Shown: one piece after another, positions 43,297 to 52,742 of the stretch
Position numbering within the stretch: the first letter of the stretch is position 1
Layout of the letters: each line of letters begins with the position of its first letter
Assembly (NCBI GenBank): GCA_003385635.1
Contig: QQUY01000003.1
Span: 62,001-126,000, forward strand
Length of the DNA stretch: 64,000 nt
Direction of reading: 5' to 3'
From: Acidobacteriota bacterium
GTDB taxonomy: Bacteria > Acidobacteriota > Blastocatellia > Pyrinomonadales > Pyrinomonadaceae
Notes under the pieces: generated by a model
Told to the model about the DNA's origin: nothing
What the model saw: the letters and a program-made list of their open reading frames with translations, nothing else
The model's database searches: none
Position numbers and translations under genes: made by a program

Positions 43297-44199
43297 ATGA
43301 CCAAGAAGTGGACAGCAGACGAAATACCAAGTCAGGAAGGAAGAATAGCGATCGTGACCGGCTCGAGCAGCGGGATCGGTGAAGAAGCAGCGAAGGTGCT
43401 TGCCGGGAAAGGAGCCGAAGTTGTGATCGCCGTCAGGAACAATAAGAAGGGAGAGGCTGCAAAGTCGAGGATCCTGAAGGCATTTCCCACGGCAAAGCTG
43501 GAAGTAATGCAGCTGGATCTCGCCGACCTCGCGTCGGTTCGAAAATTCGCAGACGAATTCAAAGCGAAATACGGAAGGCTCGATCTTCTTGTAAACAACG
43601 CCGGGGTGATGGTGCCTCCGTATTCGAAGACAAAGGACGGATTTGAACTGCAGTTCGGCACAAACCACCTGGGACACTTTACCTTGACCTCACGGCTCTT
43701 CGAGATGCTCGAAAAGACTGTCGGTTCGCGGGTCGTAAATGTCTCAAGCATCGCGCATCACCGCGGCAACCTGGATTTTGACGATCTGAATTGGGAATCG
43801 AGAAGCTACGCACCCTGGAGCGCATACGGTGACAGCAAGATCGCGAACCTGTACTTTACCCGTGAACTCGCGAGAAGATCGTCGGCAAACGGATCCGACG
43901 TGAAGATCACCGCGGCGCACCCGGGCTGGACGGCAACGGACCTCCAGAGGCATTCCGGAATCGCCGATTTCCTCAACGGTTTTCTTGCTATGCCCGTTCA
44001 GAAAGGAGCCCTTCCGACTTTGCGTGCCGCAGTGGACGAAGACGCCGACAACGCATCGTATTACGGACCGGACGGTTTGCGGGAAATGTGGGGATTTCCG
44101 GTACAGGTCCAGCCAAACGACCGAGCGAAGGACCCCGAGATCGCGAAGCGGCTCTGGAATGTATCGGAAGAAATGACGGACGAGAAGTTCTTGAGTTGA
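43297..44199 (+). CDS. Short-chain dehydrogenase/reductase
   Basis: 300 residues from ATG 43297 (AGGAAAGAG in front). Rossmann motifs: 'RIAIVTGSSSGIGEEAAKVL' (TGxxxGIG cofactor loop), 'DLLVNNAGVMVPPYSK' (NNAG), 'VNVSSIAHHRG' (catalytic Ser region) and 'SAYGDSKIANLYFTRELARR' (YxxxK). The Arg in 'VIAVRNNKKG' after strand 2 suggests NADP(H). Architecture and length match the retinol dehydrogenase/protochlorophyllide reductase-like subgroup. The substrate is unknown. It is downstream of TetR on the same strand. Confidence 0.9.
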   Translation: MTKKWTADEIPSQEGRIAIVTGSSSGIGEEAAKVLAGKGAEVVIAVRNNKKGEAAKSRILKAFPTAKLEVMQLDLADLASVRKFADEFKAKYGRLDLLVNNAGVMVPPYSKTKDGFELQFGTNHLGHFTLTSRLFEMLEKTVGSRVVNVSSIAHHRGNLDFDDLNWESRSYAPWSAYGDSKIANLYFTRELARRSSANGSDVKITAAHPGWTATDLQRHSGIADFLNGFLAMPVQKGALPTLRAAVDEDADNASYYGPDGLREMWGFPVQVQPNDRAKDPEIAKRLWNVSEEMTDEKFLS

Positions 44200-44255
44200 C
44201 GGAGTTTGGTGAGTTTACTGAGTTGACAGAGTTTCGTTAGTTGGCCGAGTTGAGA
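44193..44255 (+). repeat. 9-bp-periodic TGAGTTNNN array after the SDR gene
   Basis: Units TGAGTTGAC, GGAGTTTGG, TGAGTTTAC, TGAGTTGAC, AGAGTTTCG, TTAGTTGGC and CGAGTTGAG follow in register. The SDR stop codon lies in the first unit (in the -1 register compared with the TetR case). Confidence 0.7.
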
Positions 44256-44309
44256 GTGTCAATTTTGCTGGGAGTTTTGAATGAGTAAAGGGATCGTGTA
44301 TTACTTCCT

Positions 44310-44355
44310 CAGCCAACTCAGCTAACTCAGCTAACTCAGCCAACTCAGCCAACGC
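44310..44355 (-). repeat. 9-bp-periodic array after the HD-GYP gene, inverted to the SDR array
   Basis: On the minus strand, right after the HD-GYP stop, the units read TGAGTTGGC, TGAGTTAGC, TGAGTTAGC, TGAGTTGGC. This is the reverse complement of the array at 44193-44255, so the two can pair across the convergent junction. Confidence 0.7.
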
Positions 44356-45494
44356 TAATGAACGAGCTCAACCTCCCGCTTCGAACGGACTAGATCTTCG
44401 ACGATCGCCTGGAATGAAAAGACCTCCTGCTTGTCTTTCACCGACCGTTCGCGAAGGTACTCCCAGTCTTCTCGCGGCACATTCTTGAATGCCTCAACGA
44501 CCACCGGATCGAACTGTGAACCGGCACAAGCCTCCAGTTCCGCTAGTGCATCTTCATAGGACCTTCCGCGCCGGTATATGCGATCCGATATCATCGCATC
44601 GAACGCGTCGATCACGGAAAAGATCCGTGCGCCCATATCGATAGCCTCACCCTTGATCCCGTTGGGGTATCCGTTTCCGTCCCATCGTTCGTGATGCTGT
44701 GAAACCACTTTTGCAGCCCCGCTCAGGAACGGAATGTTTCGAAGTATTCTGAAGCCGTGAACCGGATGGAGCTTCATTTTTTCCCATTCCTGTTCATTCA
44801 GCTGAGAGGGCTTCCTGAGTATCGCGTCCGGAACTCCGATCTTTCCGATGTCGTGCAGAAGCGCCCCTAGTTCCAGGTCGCGGATCGCATCCCTCGAGAG
44901 CCCCAGTTCAAGTCCCAGCCTGAGGCTGAACGTTACGACCCGTTCAGAATGTCCGTGTGTTTCGAAATCTCTTGTCTCAAGCGCCTGCACGAGTGCTTTC
45001 AGCGTGACCCTGTACGAGTTCTCGATATCCTCCAGCGCTTTGTCGAGCGCCGCACTCCTGTCGGCGAGCAGATCTTCAAGGCCAGTTTGATAATGTGTTG
45101 CGATCAAGCCGTTCTCGAACTTTTCAAATGCCCTGCCAATGGAAGATTCGAGGTAATCGAGTTCAAAAGGCTTGGTAATGAGATCGAAGGCGCCGGCACG
45201 GAAACATTCGATAGCATCATCGCGGTCGGTTTCAGATGCGAGCACGATCACTTCAGAACGGACAAGGCTGTCTCGAAGTGAAGTAACGAGGCTTTCTGCC
45301 CGTAACGGGCCGTCGGTTATGTCTGCAAGGATCACACCGAACCGATCGTCAGCTATTCCCGAGAATTCATCTGGCCCTATGTCCGAAGCCTCACAGTGAT
45401 ACCGTACGCTGAAGAAGTCCACGAGTCGCGAATCACCAGGTGTTCCGGTCCGGAGGATTAGCAGAGAGCGTTCTGGCTTTCGGATACTTACCAT
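44355..45494 (-). CDS. HD-GYP domain response regulator (putative c-di-GMP phosphodiesterase)
   Basis: 379 residues from ATG 45494; an open stretch to 45608 upstream lacks domain match. Receiver domain ~8-125, with Asp58 in 'VILADITDGP' as likely phosphoacceptor and Lys108 in 'DLITKPFEL'. HD-GYP domain ~165-345: His182 in 'ETHGHSERV', 'ALLHDIGKIGVPDAILRKP' (HD at 214-215), 'VVSQHHERWDGNGYPNGIKG' (HH and GYP) and 'IFSVIDAFDAMISDRIYRRG'. All metal ligands and the GYP signature are intact. It should hydrolyse c-di-GMP when phosphorylated. It is divergent from a hybrid PAS histidine kinase that is the natural candidate partner. Confidence 0.93.
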   Translation of the reverse strand: MVSIRKPERSLLILRTGTPGDSRLVDFFSVRYHCEASDIGPDEFSGIADDRFGVILADITDGPLRAESLVTSLRDSLVRSEVIVLASETDRDDAIECFRAGAFDLITKPFELDYLESSIGRAFEKFENGLIATHYQTGLEDLLADRSAALDKALEDIENSYRVTLKALVQALETRDFETHGHSERVVTFSLRLGLELGLSRDAIRDLELGALLHDIGKIGVPDAILRKPSQLNEQEWEKMKLHPVHGFRILRNIPFLSGAAKVVSQHHERWDGNGYPNGIKGEAIDMGARIFSVIDAFDAMISDRIYRRGRSYEDALAELEACAGSQFDPVVVEAFKNVPREDWEYLRERSVKDKQEVFSFQAIVEDLVRSKREVELVH

Positions 45495-45980
45495 TTGCTG
45501 AACGAATTTGAAGAACTTGAAATCGGGAACACGGAGGGTCGGCGAATGAGGCGCCCGATTTTGAATGGGCCGGAAGACGAAACCCCCCGACTCATAAGAA
45601 GTTAGCACACTTTCTGCGCGACCTGCAATAATTAGTCAAAGACACACGCTTGCACCGTCCGACGTCGGCGCGAAACAGTACGAGGATTAGAGTGACCCGC
45701 GGTTGACCGTCAAGCCCCAGGAACCTAATATCTTTCTTCGGTATTCAGTGATCCTGACGAGGATCCCGATCGATGGTTTTGCAGCAGAGACCTTCAAAGT
45801 TCATCCAACGAACAACTTTTTGTGGCTTGATCCCCCCAAGCCCTGCTAAGATTAGCGCAATTATCTGAACAAGAACTGAACGCGGAAGTGAGAGAGAAAG
45901 ATCGGGATAACCGTCCTCTCTGCCTTCCGTTGCTTCCCAATGTCGCGAAAGGCTTCGCCTCAGCGGATCTCCCTTCAACT

Positions 45981-48329
45981 ATGAGAACCGATAAAGAGAA
46001 CGCAAAGAAACTAGAGGCGGTCGAATCGCTTCTCGAAGAACTCGAACATATGCCCCCCGAATTGTATCCGGCGGATTGCGAGAATGTCTTCAGTACCGAA
46101 GAGCACTTTCGTACGATGGCGAACTCCATCCCGCAGCTCGCGTGGATGGCCGACAACACCGGGTACATCTTCTGGTACAACCGCCGCTGGTTCGAATACA
46201 CCGGCACTAATCTCGAAGAAATGAAAGGCTGGGGCTGGCACACGGTCCACCACGTCGATCACGTCGAGAGGGTAGTTAGAAAATACAAGCAACATATCGA
46301 GTCTGGCGAGGAATGGGAGGACACGTTTCCACTCCGAAGCAGCAGCGGAGAATTCAGGTGGTTTCTCTCGCGGGCCCTTCCGATACGGGACCAGGGCGGA
46401 AAGATAGTCCGTTGGTTCGGGACGAACACGGACGTCACGGACCAGTTTGAGTATGAAAAGGCCCTACGCGAGAGTGAGGACAAGCTTCACATCGCGTTGA
46501 AGACGAACAAGTGCGGATCGTTCGAATACATGATCGGGTCAGGCATCGTCGAATGGGATCAGCTACTGAAGGATATATGGGGAGTCGAAGAAGGCGAGGA
46601 GACCACACTAGATCTGTTTTACGAAGGCCTGCATCCCGATGATCGCGAACATACGCGAAAGGCCATCGAGAAGTCGATAGATCCCAGGGGAGACGGCCAC
46701 TACCACACCACTTACAGGGTGATAAACCGCATCACCGGTGACCTGAGGTGGATCGAAGCAAGCGGTCAGGTGTTTTTTGAGGGTCGGGTGCCGGAGAAGA
46801 TGATCGGGATGGTCATCGACATCACCGATCGCAAGCTCGCCGAAGAAGCGAAGGAGTTGCTTTCCAGCATCGTAGAATCGTCGGACGATGCGATCGTAAG
46901 CAAGGACCTCGACAGCACGATCAATTCCTGGAACAAGGGCGCCGAAAGGCTCTTCGGATACACCGCTGAAGAGGCGATCGGTCAGCCCATCACTCTGATA
47001 ATTCCTGAGGAAAGGCTGAATGAGGAAGAGATGATCCTCAACCGTCTGCGGACCGGTAAGAAGATCGAGCACTTCGAGACCGTGAGAAGACGAAAGGACG
47101 GAAGCCTGGTCGACATATCTGTGACCATCTCGCCGATCATCGACTCAGAAGGCCGGATCACGGGCGCTTCGAAAGTCGCCCGGGACATCACAGAAAGAAA
47201 ACGTCTTGAGAACTCTCTCCGTAGAGCAGTCGCAGAGCTCAAAGCGGCCGACCGCCACAAGAACGAATTCCTCGCGATCCTCGGGCACGAACTTCGAAAT
47301 CCTCTCAGTGCGCTGCGCGGAAGCGTCGAGATCATCGAACGCGGTTTCGACAGACCTGAAGAGCTCGCCAGGATAATGCAGAGCAGTATCGACACGATGT
47401 CGAAACTGCTGGATGATCTTCTCGATCTGTCGCGTATGTCGCAGAACAGGATCGAGATCGAGTTGGAGCCGGTCGACCTCGAGGGGGTCCTCGAAATGGC
47501 CGTTGCCGGTGTTCGAAAGCGGTACGAGGAAAAGCGCCAGGACCTGCTTACGGCGATCGCCGGCCCCATTTTTGTTGAAGGCGACCAGACACGCCTCGAA
47601 CAGATCTTTGCGAACCTGCTGAGCAACGCTTGCAGATACACGCCGACAGGGTGCGAGATAATGGTACGGGCAGACGTGAGGGACGGCGAGGCGGTCGTGA
47701 AGATACGCGACGAGGGTGTCGGAATGACCCGGGAATCGATCGAGAAGATCTTTGATCCATTTTACCAGGTCAAAACGGAAGGCCAGGCAGCCTCCGGACT
47801 TGGAATCGGTCTCGCGCTTGCTAAGAGTCTTGTCGATCTGCACGGGGGACAGATTGTCGCTTCGAGTGATGGGATCGGCAAAGGGTCCGAGTTCGAGGTC
47901 AGGTTTCCCGCGATGGAGATGCCGGAAGACCGGTTTGAAGAAGAGGCCGAGGAGCCGGAGGTCGTTCTCAAGCCGGGTCTGAAAGTCGTGCTTGTCGAGG
48001 ACAACGAGGACATCCTCACGACTTTTTCCATCCTTCTGCGGGGAATGCAATGCGACGTCAGGTGTTCTCCAAACGCCGCGGAGGGTCTCGACGCCATAAG
48101 GACAGTCGAGCCGCACGTGGCGCTCATCGATATCGGCTTGCCGGATATGACCGGATACGAGATCGCTTCAAAATTGCGCTCGGAAGGCTACAAAGGAAAA
48201 CTTGTGGCCGTTTCGGGTTACAGCCACCAGGAAGCGAGGGACATGTCAAAGGAAGCCGGTTTCGACCTCCACATTGCCAAGCCGGCAAAGACTAGCGAGA
48301 TCGCGGAGATACTGGCTTCCGTTAGTTGA
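45981..48329 (+). CDS. Hybrid PAS-histidine kinase with receiver domain
   Basis: 782 residues from ATG 45981 ('MRTDKENAKKLEAVES'); 31 more codons are open upstream. Domains: PAS ~40-165 ('NSIPQLAWMADNTGYIFWYN'), PAS ~180-305, PAS ~310-425 ('LSSIVESSDDAIVSKDLDST'), HisKA with 'KNEFLAILGHELRNPLSALR' (phosphorylated His436), HATPase ('EQIFANLLSNACRYTPTG', 'KIRDEGVGMTRESIEKIFDP', 'GLGIGLALAKSLVDLHGG') and a C-terminal receiver ('VVLVEDNEDILTTFSILLRG', Asp717 in 'VALIDIGLPDMTG'). No membrane segment, so it senses inside the cell. It shares a 486-bp intergenic stretch (45495-45980), in which I recognise no site, with the HD-GYP gene. Confidence 0.93.
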   Translation: MRTDKENAKKLEAVESLLEELEHMPPELYPADCENVFSTEEHFRTMANSIPQLAWMADNTGYIFWYNRRWFEYTGTNLEEMKGWGWHTVHHVDHVERVVRKYKQHIESGEEWEDTFPLRSSSGEFRWFLSRALPIRDQGGKIVRWFGTNTDVTDQFEYEKALRESEDKLHIALKTNKCGSFEYMIGSGIVEWDQLLKDIWGVEEGEETTLDLFYEGLHPDDREHTRKAIEKSIDPRGDGHYHTTYRVINRITGDLRWIEASGQVFFEGRVPEKMIGMVIDITDRKLAEEAKELLSSIVESSDDAIVSKDLDSTINSWNKGAERLFGYTAEEAIGQPITLIIPEERLNEEEMILNRLRTGKKIEHFETVRRRKDGSLVDISVTISPIIDSEGRITGASKVARDITERKRLENSLRRAVAELKAADRHKNEFLAILGHELRNPLSALRGSVEIIERGFDRPEELARIMQSSIDTMSKLLDDLLDLSRMSQNRIEIELEPVDLEGVLEMAVAGVRKRYEEKRQDLLTAIAGPIFVEGDQTRLEQIFANLLSNACRYTPTGCEIMVRADVRDGEAVVKIRDEGVGMTRESIEKIFDPFYQVKTEGQAASGLGIGLALAKSLVDLHGGQIVASSDGIGKGSEFEVRFPAMEMPEDRFEEEAEEPEVVLKPGLKVVLVEDNEDILTTFSILLRGMQCDVRCSPNAAEGLDAIRTVEPHVALIDIGLPDMTGYEIASKLRSEGYKGKLVAVSGYSHQEARDMSKEAGFDLHIAKPAKTSEIAEILASVS

Positions 48330-48347
48330 GCGTTTCTTGCCTATCGA

Positions 48348-48377
48348 TTGACTACAGCCCTCCGCGAACCGTATCAT
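48348..48377 (+). promoter_or_regulatory. Promoter of tRNA-Leu
   Basis: TTGACT (48348-48353), an 18-bp spacer and TATCAT (48372-48377), with the start expected near 48384, a few bases before the tRNA. Confidence 0.5.
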
Positions 48378-48389
48378 TTCAAATTCGCT

Positions 48390-48477
48390 GCCGGAGTGGC
48401 GAAATTGGTATACGCACTAGACTCAAAATCTAGCGGGCTTTTAGCCCATGTCGGTTCGAGTCCGACCTCCGGCACCA
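48390..48477 (+). tRNA. tRNA-Leu(CAA)
   Basis: 88 nt including an encoded CCA. Acceptor GCCGGAG pairs with CTCCGGC. The anticodon stem CTAGA/TCTAG encloses the loop CTCAAAA with anticodon CAA (reads UUG). A long class II variable arm (GCGGGCTTTTAGCCCAT) and a T-arm with GGTTCGAGTCC are present, as expected for tRNA-Leu. Confidence 0.96.
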
Positions 48478-48571
48478 TCCGTTGAACGTTTCTTCCTTCT
48501 CAACTACCGGACATTACAAACAGAATCACCGGCGAAAGCCGGCTTGGACTGCTGGACCCTATTGAACCAGA

Positions 48572-48889
48572 TCACTCTGATTCCCGAAGAAGCCTCCGGA
48601 TCATCGAATTGAACCAAACCTTGAAGTCTCCTCTTGAAAGGTCGCGGAACACGCTTGGCGGGACCGTGTTGGTTTGCAGAAACCCATCTGCTGGGCAGAG
48701 CACCCTGAATTGAACGGTGTATCCCCGGACGCCTTTGGTGTACGCCTCATCGAGGTCGATCTCCGGGACCTCGAAAAAACCCTTCGCTGCACCATCTTCA
48801 AGGGATACAGGAACTCTGATCGTGTAGAAGTTCTGCAGATCCGACTCCTGCATCGTTTCGACATCAACTTCTATCGATTTCGTTCTCAT
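48572..48889 (-). CDS. Conserved-looking hypothetical protein
   Basis: 105 residues from ATG 48889 ('MRTKSIEVDVETMQESDLQN'); 21 codons more are open upstream to a GTG at 48952. I do not recognise the family. It shows alternating short strands ('NFYTIRVPVSLEDGAAKGFF', 'YTVQFRVLCPADGFLQTNT') and a C-terminal helix 'VWFNSMIRRLLRESE'. It has no signal peptide and no Cys/His cluster. Base composition is like its neighbours, which supports a real gene. It lies between tRNA-Leu and ppsR. Confidence 0.55.
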   Translation of the reverse strand: MRTKSIEVDVETMQESDLQNFYTIRVPVSLEDGAAKGFFEVPEIDLDEAYTKGVRGYTVQFRVLCPADGFLQTNTVPPSVFRDLSRGDFKVWFNSMIRRLLRESE

Positions 48890-49142
48890 ACTGCTTCGCT
48901 GGTCCTTTTGAAACGACCTTTGTTCGCTTCGCCTTGATTTGCGGGGCACCACTTGCTGGTTTCAACTTCCTCAGCAACCGACAAACCGAAGTAGTCCGCC
49001 GCCCGGGATCAACGCCCGAATACACTGCTAGCGTTCAATACTTTTAGACTCGAAATAAGGAGATTCTTCCAGAAGTTGAGCGTTGACCCGCAAAGCAGAA
49101 ATTCTGATGAGATCGGGCCCGGGAGAACCGGTAGCATAGCTA

Positions 49143-49967
49143 TCAGTGCCTGCGGCGAAGCCCGGTTTCCTGCATTATCTTCGCGCCAAGCTCTTCGACC
49201 GACATCTGGGTCGAGTTCAGGAAACCGATCTTCGATTTACGGAACATCGCCTCCGCCTGCGCGACCTCGTACTGACAACGCCGCGACGATGCGTAAGAAT
49301 CGCGGTTGTAACGCTCTTGTCTTATCTGCTGAAGACGATACGGATCGATCGTCAGACCAAACAGCTTTTCCGCGTGGGGGGTCAGCACGTCCGGGAGCTT
49401 TCCCGTGTCAAGTTCTTCGTCGGTGAGCGGGTAGTTGGCAGCATAAATGCCGTACTGAAGCGCGAGATAAAGGCAGGTCGGCGTCTTTCCGGACCTAGAA
49501 ACACCCACGACGATGATCTCGGCCCCCTTGTATGAATCGGTGGACACGCCGTCGTCCGTCTCAAGGGCGAAGTTCATCGCTGAGATCCTCGCCGCATATC
49601 CCCCGGAATTCGCGATCCCGTGCGATACGCCGACCGCGTGCGAGGACTTGGTCTCCAGTATTTCTTCCAGGTTTGAGAGGTACGTATTGAACAGGTCAAA
49701 GTACTCGCAATTCGAACCCTCCAGCCTCTTCCGCAGCTGCTCGTCAATAAGGGTTGCGAACACGATCGGCTTTTTTCCCGAAGAGCTTGCGGCATCGTTT
49801 ATCATCTCTATTGCCTTGTCTACTCTGTTCTCGGTATCGACGAACGTAAGCACCTCGATATTGAACTCGACATTCGGGAACTGACTCAGTAGCGAATGGC
49901 CAAAAGTTTCGGCGGTGATGCCTGTACCGTCCGAAATCATAAATGCAGCTCTATTAAGCTTTTCCAT
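49143..49967 (-). CDS. ppsR: PEP synthase regulatory protein (kinase/pyrophosphorylase)
   Basis: 274 residues, normal length. It begins 'AAFMISDGTGITAETFGHSL', the family signature, and has a P-loop-like 'EIIVVGVSRSGKTPTCLYLA', then 'YGIYAANYPLTDEELDTGKL', 'KLFGLTIDPYRLQQIRQERY' and 'FLNSTQMSVEELGAKIMQ'. This DUF299/PSRP protein inactivates PEP synthase by ADP-dependent phosphorylation of a Thr and reactivates it by phosphate-dependent pyrophosphorylysis. Its gene is divergent from ppsA, 37 bp away, which fixes the partner as PEP synthase and not PPDK. Confidence 0.95.
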   Translation of the reverse strand: MEKLNRAAFMISDGTGITAETFGHSLLSQFPNVEFNIEVLTFVDTENRVDKAIEMINDAASSSGKKPIVFATLIDEQLRKRLEGSNCEYFDLFNTYLSNLEEILETKSSHAVGVSHGIANSGGYAARISAMNFALETDDGVSTDSYKGAEIIVVGVSRSGKTPTCLYLALQYGIYAANYPLTDEELDTGKLPDVLTPHAEKLFGLTIDPYRLQQIRQERYNRDSYASSRRCQYEVAQAEAMFRKSKIGFLNSTQMSVEELGAKIMQETGLRRRH

Positions 49968-50004
49968 AAGGCATTAGCTGAAGGAAGAAAGTTGGAATAT
50001 CATT

Positions 50005-52392
50005 ATGCAACACGCAATTCCCCAGACAAAAAAGCAGATGAACGAAGCAATTAGCTGGTACCGCGACATTGACATGTCGCACGTCGAAGTTGTGGGCGGG
50101 AAGAACGCTTCTCTCGGCGAGATGATACAAAATCTGTCTAGGGCCGGTATCTCGGTGCCGGACGGGTTTGCGACCACGGCCGAAGCATTTCGCGAGTTCC
50201 TGGCCGCGAACGATCTGGATGAAAGGATCAGGCAGCGGCTCGAGGGACTCGATGTAGGCGACGTTGCAGAGCTTTCGAAGGCGGGCGCCGAGATCAGAAG
50301 CTGGGTGACATCTGCGAAGCTTCAGCCGGAGCTCGAAGAAGGGATAAGGGATGCTTGCACCAAGATCCTTTCAGAGAGCGACGCCGGTATCAGCTTTGCC
50401 GTACGGTCCTCAGCAACCGCCGAAGACCTCCCGGAAGCCTCCTTCGCCGGACAGCAGGATTCGTTTCTAAATGTTGCAGAAGTAGATGACGTGGTAGCTC
50501 GTGTGCTGGACGTGTTCGCATCGTTGTACAACGACCGGGCGATCTCGTACCGGGTACACCATGGATTTGATCACAACGAGGTTTCCATTTCGGCAGGCGT
50601 TCAGCGAATGGTCCGGAGCGATCTGGGTGCGAGCGGAGTGATGTTCAGCATCGACACCGAAACCGGTTTTGAGGACGTGGTGCTGATCACCTCGTCGTGG
50701 GGGCTTGGCGAAGGGGTCGTTCAGGGAATCGTAAACCCTGACGAATTCTATGTTTACAAGCCCGGCCTTGCTGAAGACCGTTCGTCGATACTCAGAAAGC
50801 ACAGGGGCGAAAAAGCCCACAAGATGATCTACGGAACTGAGAATTCCGTTAAGACGGTCGAAGTCGACGATCAAGGCAGGCAGGCATTTTCGCTGACCGA
50901 CGAAGACATCGTCGAACTCGCGAAAATGGCCGTTACTATCGAAAAGCACTTCGGTCGCCCGATGGACATCGAGTGGGGAAAAGACGGTGCGGACGAAGGG
51001 CTGTATATCCTTCAGGCGAGGCCTGAAACGGTGAAATCCCGCGATTCGAAAAACGTTATCCAGCGCTATCGAATCGATCCCGGCGAACGGGCACCGATCG
51101 TGGAAGGAAGAAGCATCGGCCAGAGGATCGGTTCGGGAACCGTCAGGGTGGTTGACGACATTTCCGGGATCGGCGTTATCGAGGAAGGCGACGTTCTGGT
51201 GACGGATATGACCGATCCCGATTGGGAGCCGGTGATGCAGAAGTCATCGGCGCTTGTGACGAACCGCGGCGGACGAACCTGCCACGCGGCGATCATCGCG
51301 CGAGAACTTGGCGTTCCGGCGGTCGTCGGATGCGGAGATGCAACGACAAAGCTCAAAGGGATCGAATCGGCAACGGTGTCGTGTGCGGAAGGCGATGTCG
51401 GGAAGATCTATGAAGGACTGATCGATTTCAAGGTCGAAGAGACCACACTCGAGACTCTTCCGGAACTTCCATTCAAGGTAATGCTGAACGTCGGAAGTCC
51501 GGAGCGGGCATTCGATTTCAGGACGCTGCCGAACCACGGTATCGGGCTTGCGAGGCTCGAATTCATAATCAACAACACGATCGGGATTCACCCGAAAGCC
51601 ATCCTTGGCTATCGCCTGATGGAGGAAGATGTGAGGCGGCACATCGAATCTGTTTCTGCGGGCTACGGTAACCCTGAGGAATTCTACGTAGCGAAACTCG
51701 CCGAAGGTATCTCGACGCTTTGCGCGGCATTCAGCGGCAAGCCCGTCATAGTGAGGCTCTCAGACTTCAAGTCCAACGAATACGCGAATATGTTCGGCGG
51801 TCAGCTTTTTGAGCCCGAAGAAGAGAATCCTATGATCGGGTTCCGCGGCGCTTCGAGATACATTTCGTCCAGCTTCCGCGAATGCTTCAGGCTTGAATGC
51901 GAAGCGGTGAAGCGCGTCCGCGACGATATGGGATTGACGAACCTCGAGGTGATGATCCCCTTTGTCCGGACTCTCGACGAAGCCGACGAGGTAATTGAAT
52001 TACTTGCCGAGAACGGTCTCGAACGCGGGAAGAACGGCCTGCGGGTAATAATGATGTGCGAGATCCCTTCGAATGCTCTCTTGGCGGAAGATTTTCTCGA
52101 CCGGTTCGACGGCTTCTCGATCGGTTCAAACGACCTGACCCAGCTCACGCTTGGCCTCGACCGGGACTCGGGATTGATCGCCCACTTGTTTGATGAGCGT
52201 GATCCGGCCGTAATGTCTCTGCTGGCGATGGCGATAAGGGCCGCGAAGAAGAAAGGGAAGTATGTGGGGATCTGCGGCCAGGGCCCTTCGGACCATCCTG
52301 ACCTTGCAAAATGGCTGATGGACGAAGGGATCGACAGTGTTTCCCTGAACCCGGACACGGTCGTCGAGACCTGGATGTATCTTGCCGAATAG
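50005..52392 (+). CDS. ppsA: Phosphoenolpyruvate synthase
   Basis: 795 residues, family length. N-terminal ATP-grasp nucleotide domain ('[20 protein letters not shown]', '[20 protein letters not shown]', '[20 protein letters not shown]'); central phosphohistidine domain '[20 protein letters not shown]' with catalytic His427 and the preceding Thr that PpsR would modify; C-terminal PEP/pyruvate TIM barrel ('SEARLEF-like' segment '[20 protein letters not shown]', '[20 protein letters not shown]', '[18 protein letters not shown]'). It makes PEP from pyruvate, ATP and water for gluconeogenesis. A GAAGGAAG ribosome binding site precedes the start. Confidence 0.96.
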   Translation: MQHAIPQTKKQMNEAISWYRDIDMSHVEVVGGKNASLGEMIQNLSRAGISVPDGFATTAEAFREFLAANDLDERIRQRLEGLDVGDVAELSKAGAEIRSWVTSAKLQPELEEGIRDACTKILSESDAGISFAVRSSATAEDLPEASFAGQQDSFLNVAEVDDVVARVLDVFASLYNDRAISYRVHHGFDHNEVSISAGVQRMVRSDLGASGVMFSIDTETGFEDVVLITSSWGLGEGVVQGIVNPDEFYVYKPGLAEDRSSILRKHRGEKAHKMIYGTENSVKTVEVDDQGRQAFSLTDEDIVELAKMAVTIEKHFGRPMDIEWGKDGADEGLYILQARPETVKSRDSKNVIQRYRIDPGERAPIVEGRSIGQRIGSGTVRVVDDISGIGVIEEGDVLVTDMTDPDWEPVMQKSSALVTNRGGRTCHAAIIARELGVPAVVGCGDATTKLKGIESATVSCAEGDVGKIYEGLIDFKVEETTLETLPELPFKVMLNVGSPERAFDFRTLPNHGIGLARLEFIINNTIGIHPKAILGYRLMEEDVRRHIESVSAGYGNPEEFYVAKLAEGISTLCAAFSGKPVIVRLSDFKSNEYANMFGGQLFEPEEENPMIGFRGASRYISSSFRECFRLECEAVKRVRDDMGLTNLEVMIPFVRTLDEADEVIELLAENGLERGKNGLRVIMMCEIPSNALLAEDFLDRFDGFSIGSNDLTQLTLGLDRDSGLIAHLFDERDPAVMSLLAMAIRAAKKKGKYVGICGQGPSDHPDLAKWLMDEGIDSVSLNPDTVVETWMYLAE

Positions 52393-52412
52393 CCGGCGGT
52401 TAGATATCAGTT

Positions 52413-52680
52413 GCCCCCCGCTTCAGCGGGGGGATCCACAGCCAACACAAACCCTTCATCCCCTTACGCTCCAAGACCCTCCTCCTGCTCCGTTAGGAGC
52501 CCAATGTCTGTAGTAGCCGAATCGTGAAATGTGCGGCGCTCCGCTAGGAGCGTAAATTGTTAAGATAACATTCAGCCCCGATGGGGGCTGGCTTTGACGT
52601 TTGCGAATCCACGCTATAGACATTGGGCTCCTAACGGAGCCGAAAAATTCCGATTGCCGCGATGCGGATTCTTACCCCCG
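52413..52680. repeat. Palindromic repeat cluster between ppsA and the M28 peptidase
   Basis: This gap is built of hairpins: CCCCCCGCT-TC-AGCGGGGGG (52414-52433), GCGCTCC-GCTA-GGAGCGT near 52532-52550, and AGCCCC-GAT-GGGGGCT (52574-52590). Two 27-bp arms (52487-52513 and 52614-52640), reading GCTCCGTTAGGAGCCCAATG then TCTGTAG and its complement, match at 26 of 27 positions. It holds no gene. Confidence 0.7.
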
Positions 52681-52688
52681 CTTCAGCC

Positions 52689-52719
52689 AAAAGAAAAAGG
52701 CCGCCTTTTCAGACGGCCT
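52689..52719 (-). terminator. Intrinsic terminator of the M28 peptidase gene
   Basis: On the minus strand AGGCCG-TCTGAAAAGG-CGGCCT is followed by TTTTCTTTT. It lies 24 bp past the stop. Confidence 0.75.
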
Positions 52720-52742
52720 CCTCAATATCCGAAATGCAAAAA

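Noticed and set aside
47145-48116. Minus-strand open frame of 323 codons opposite the hybrid histidine kinase
   Set aside because: The plus strand encodes HisKA, HATPase and receiver domains with all key residues; the reverse frame is a by-product of codon bias.
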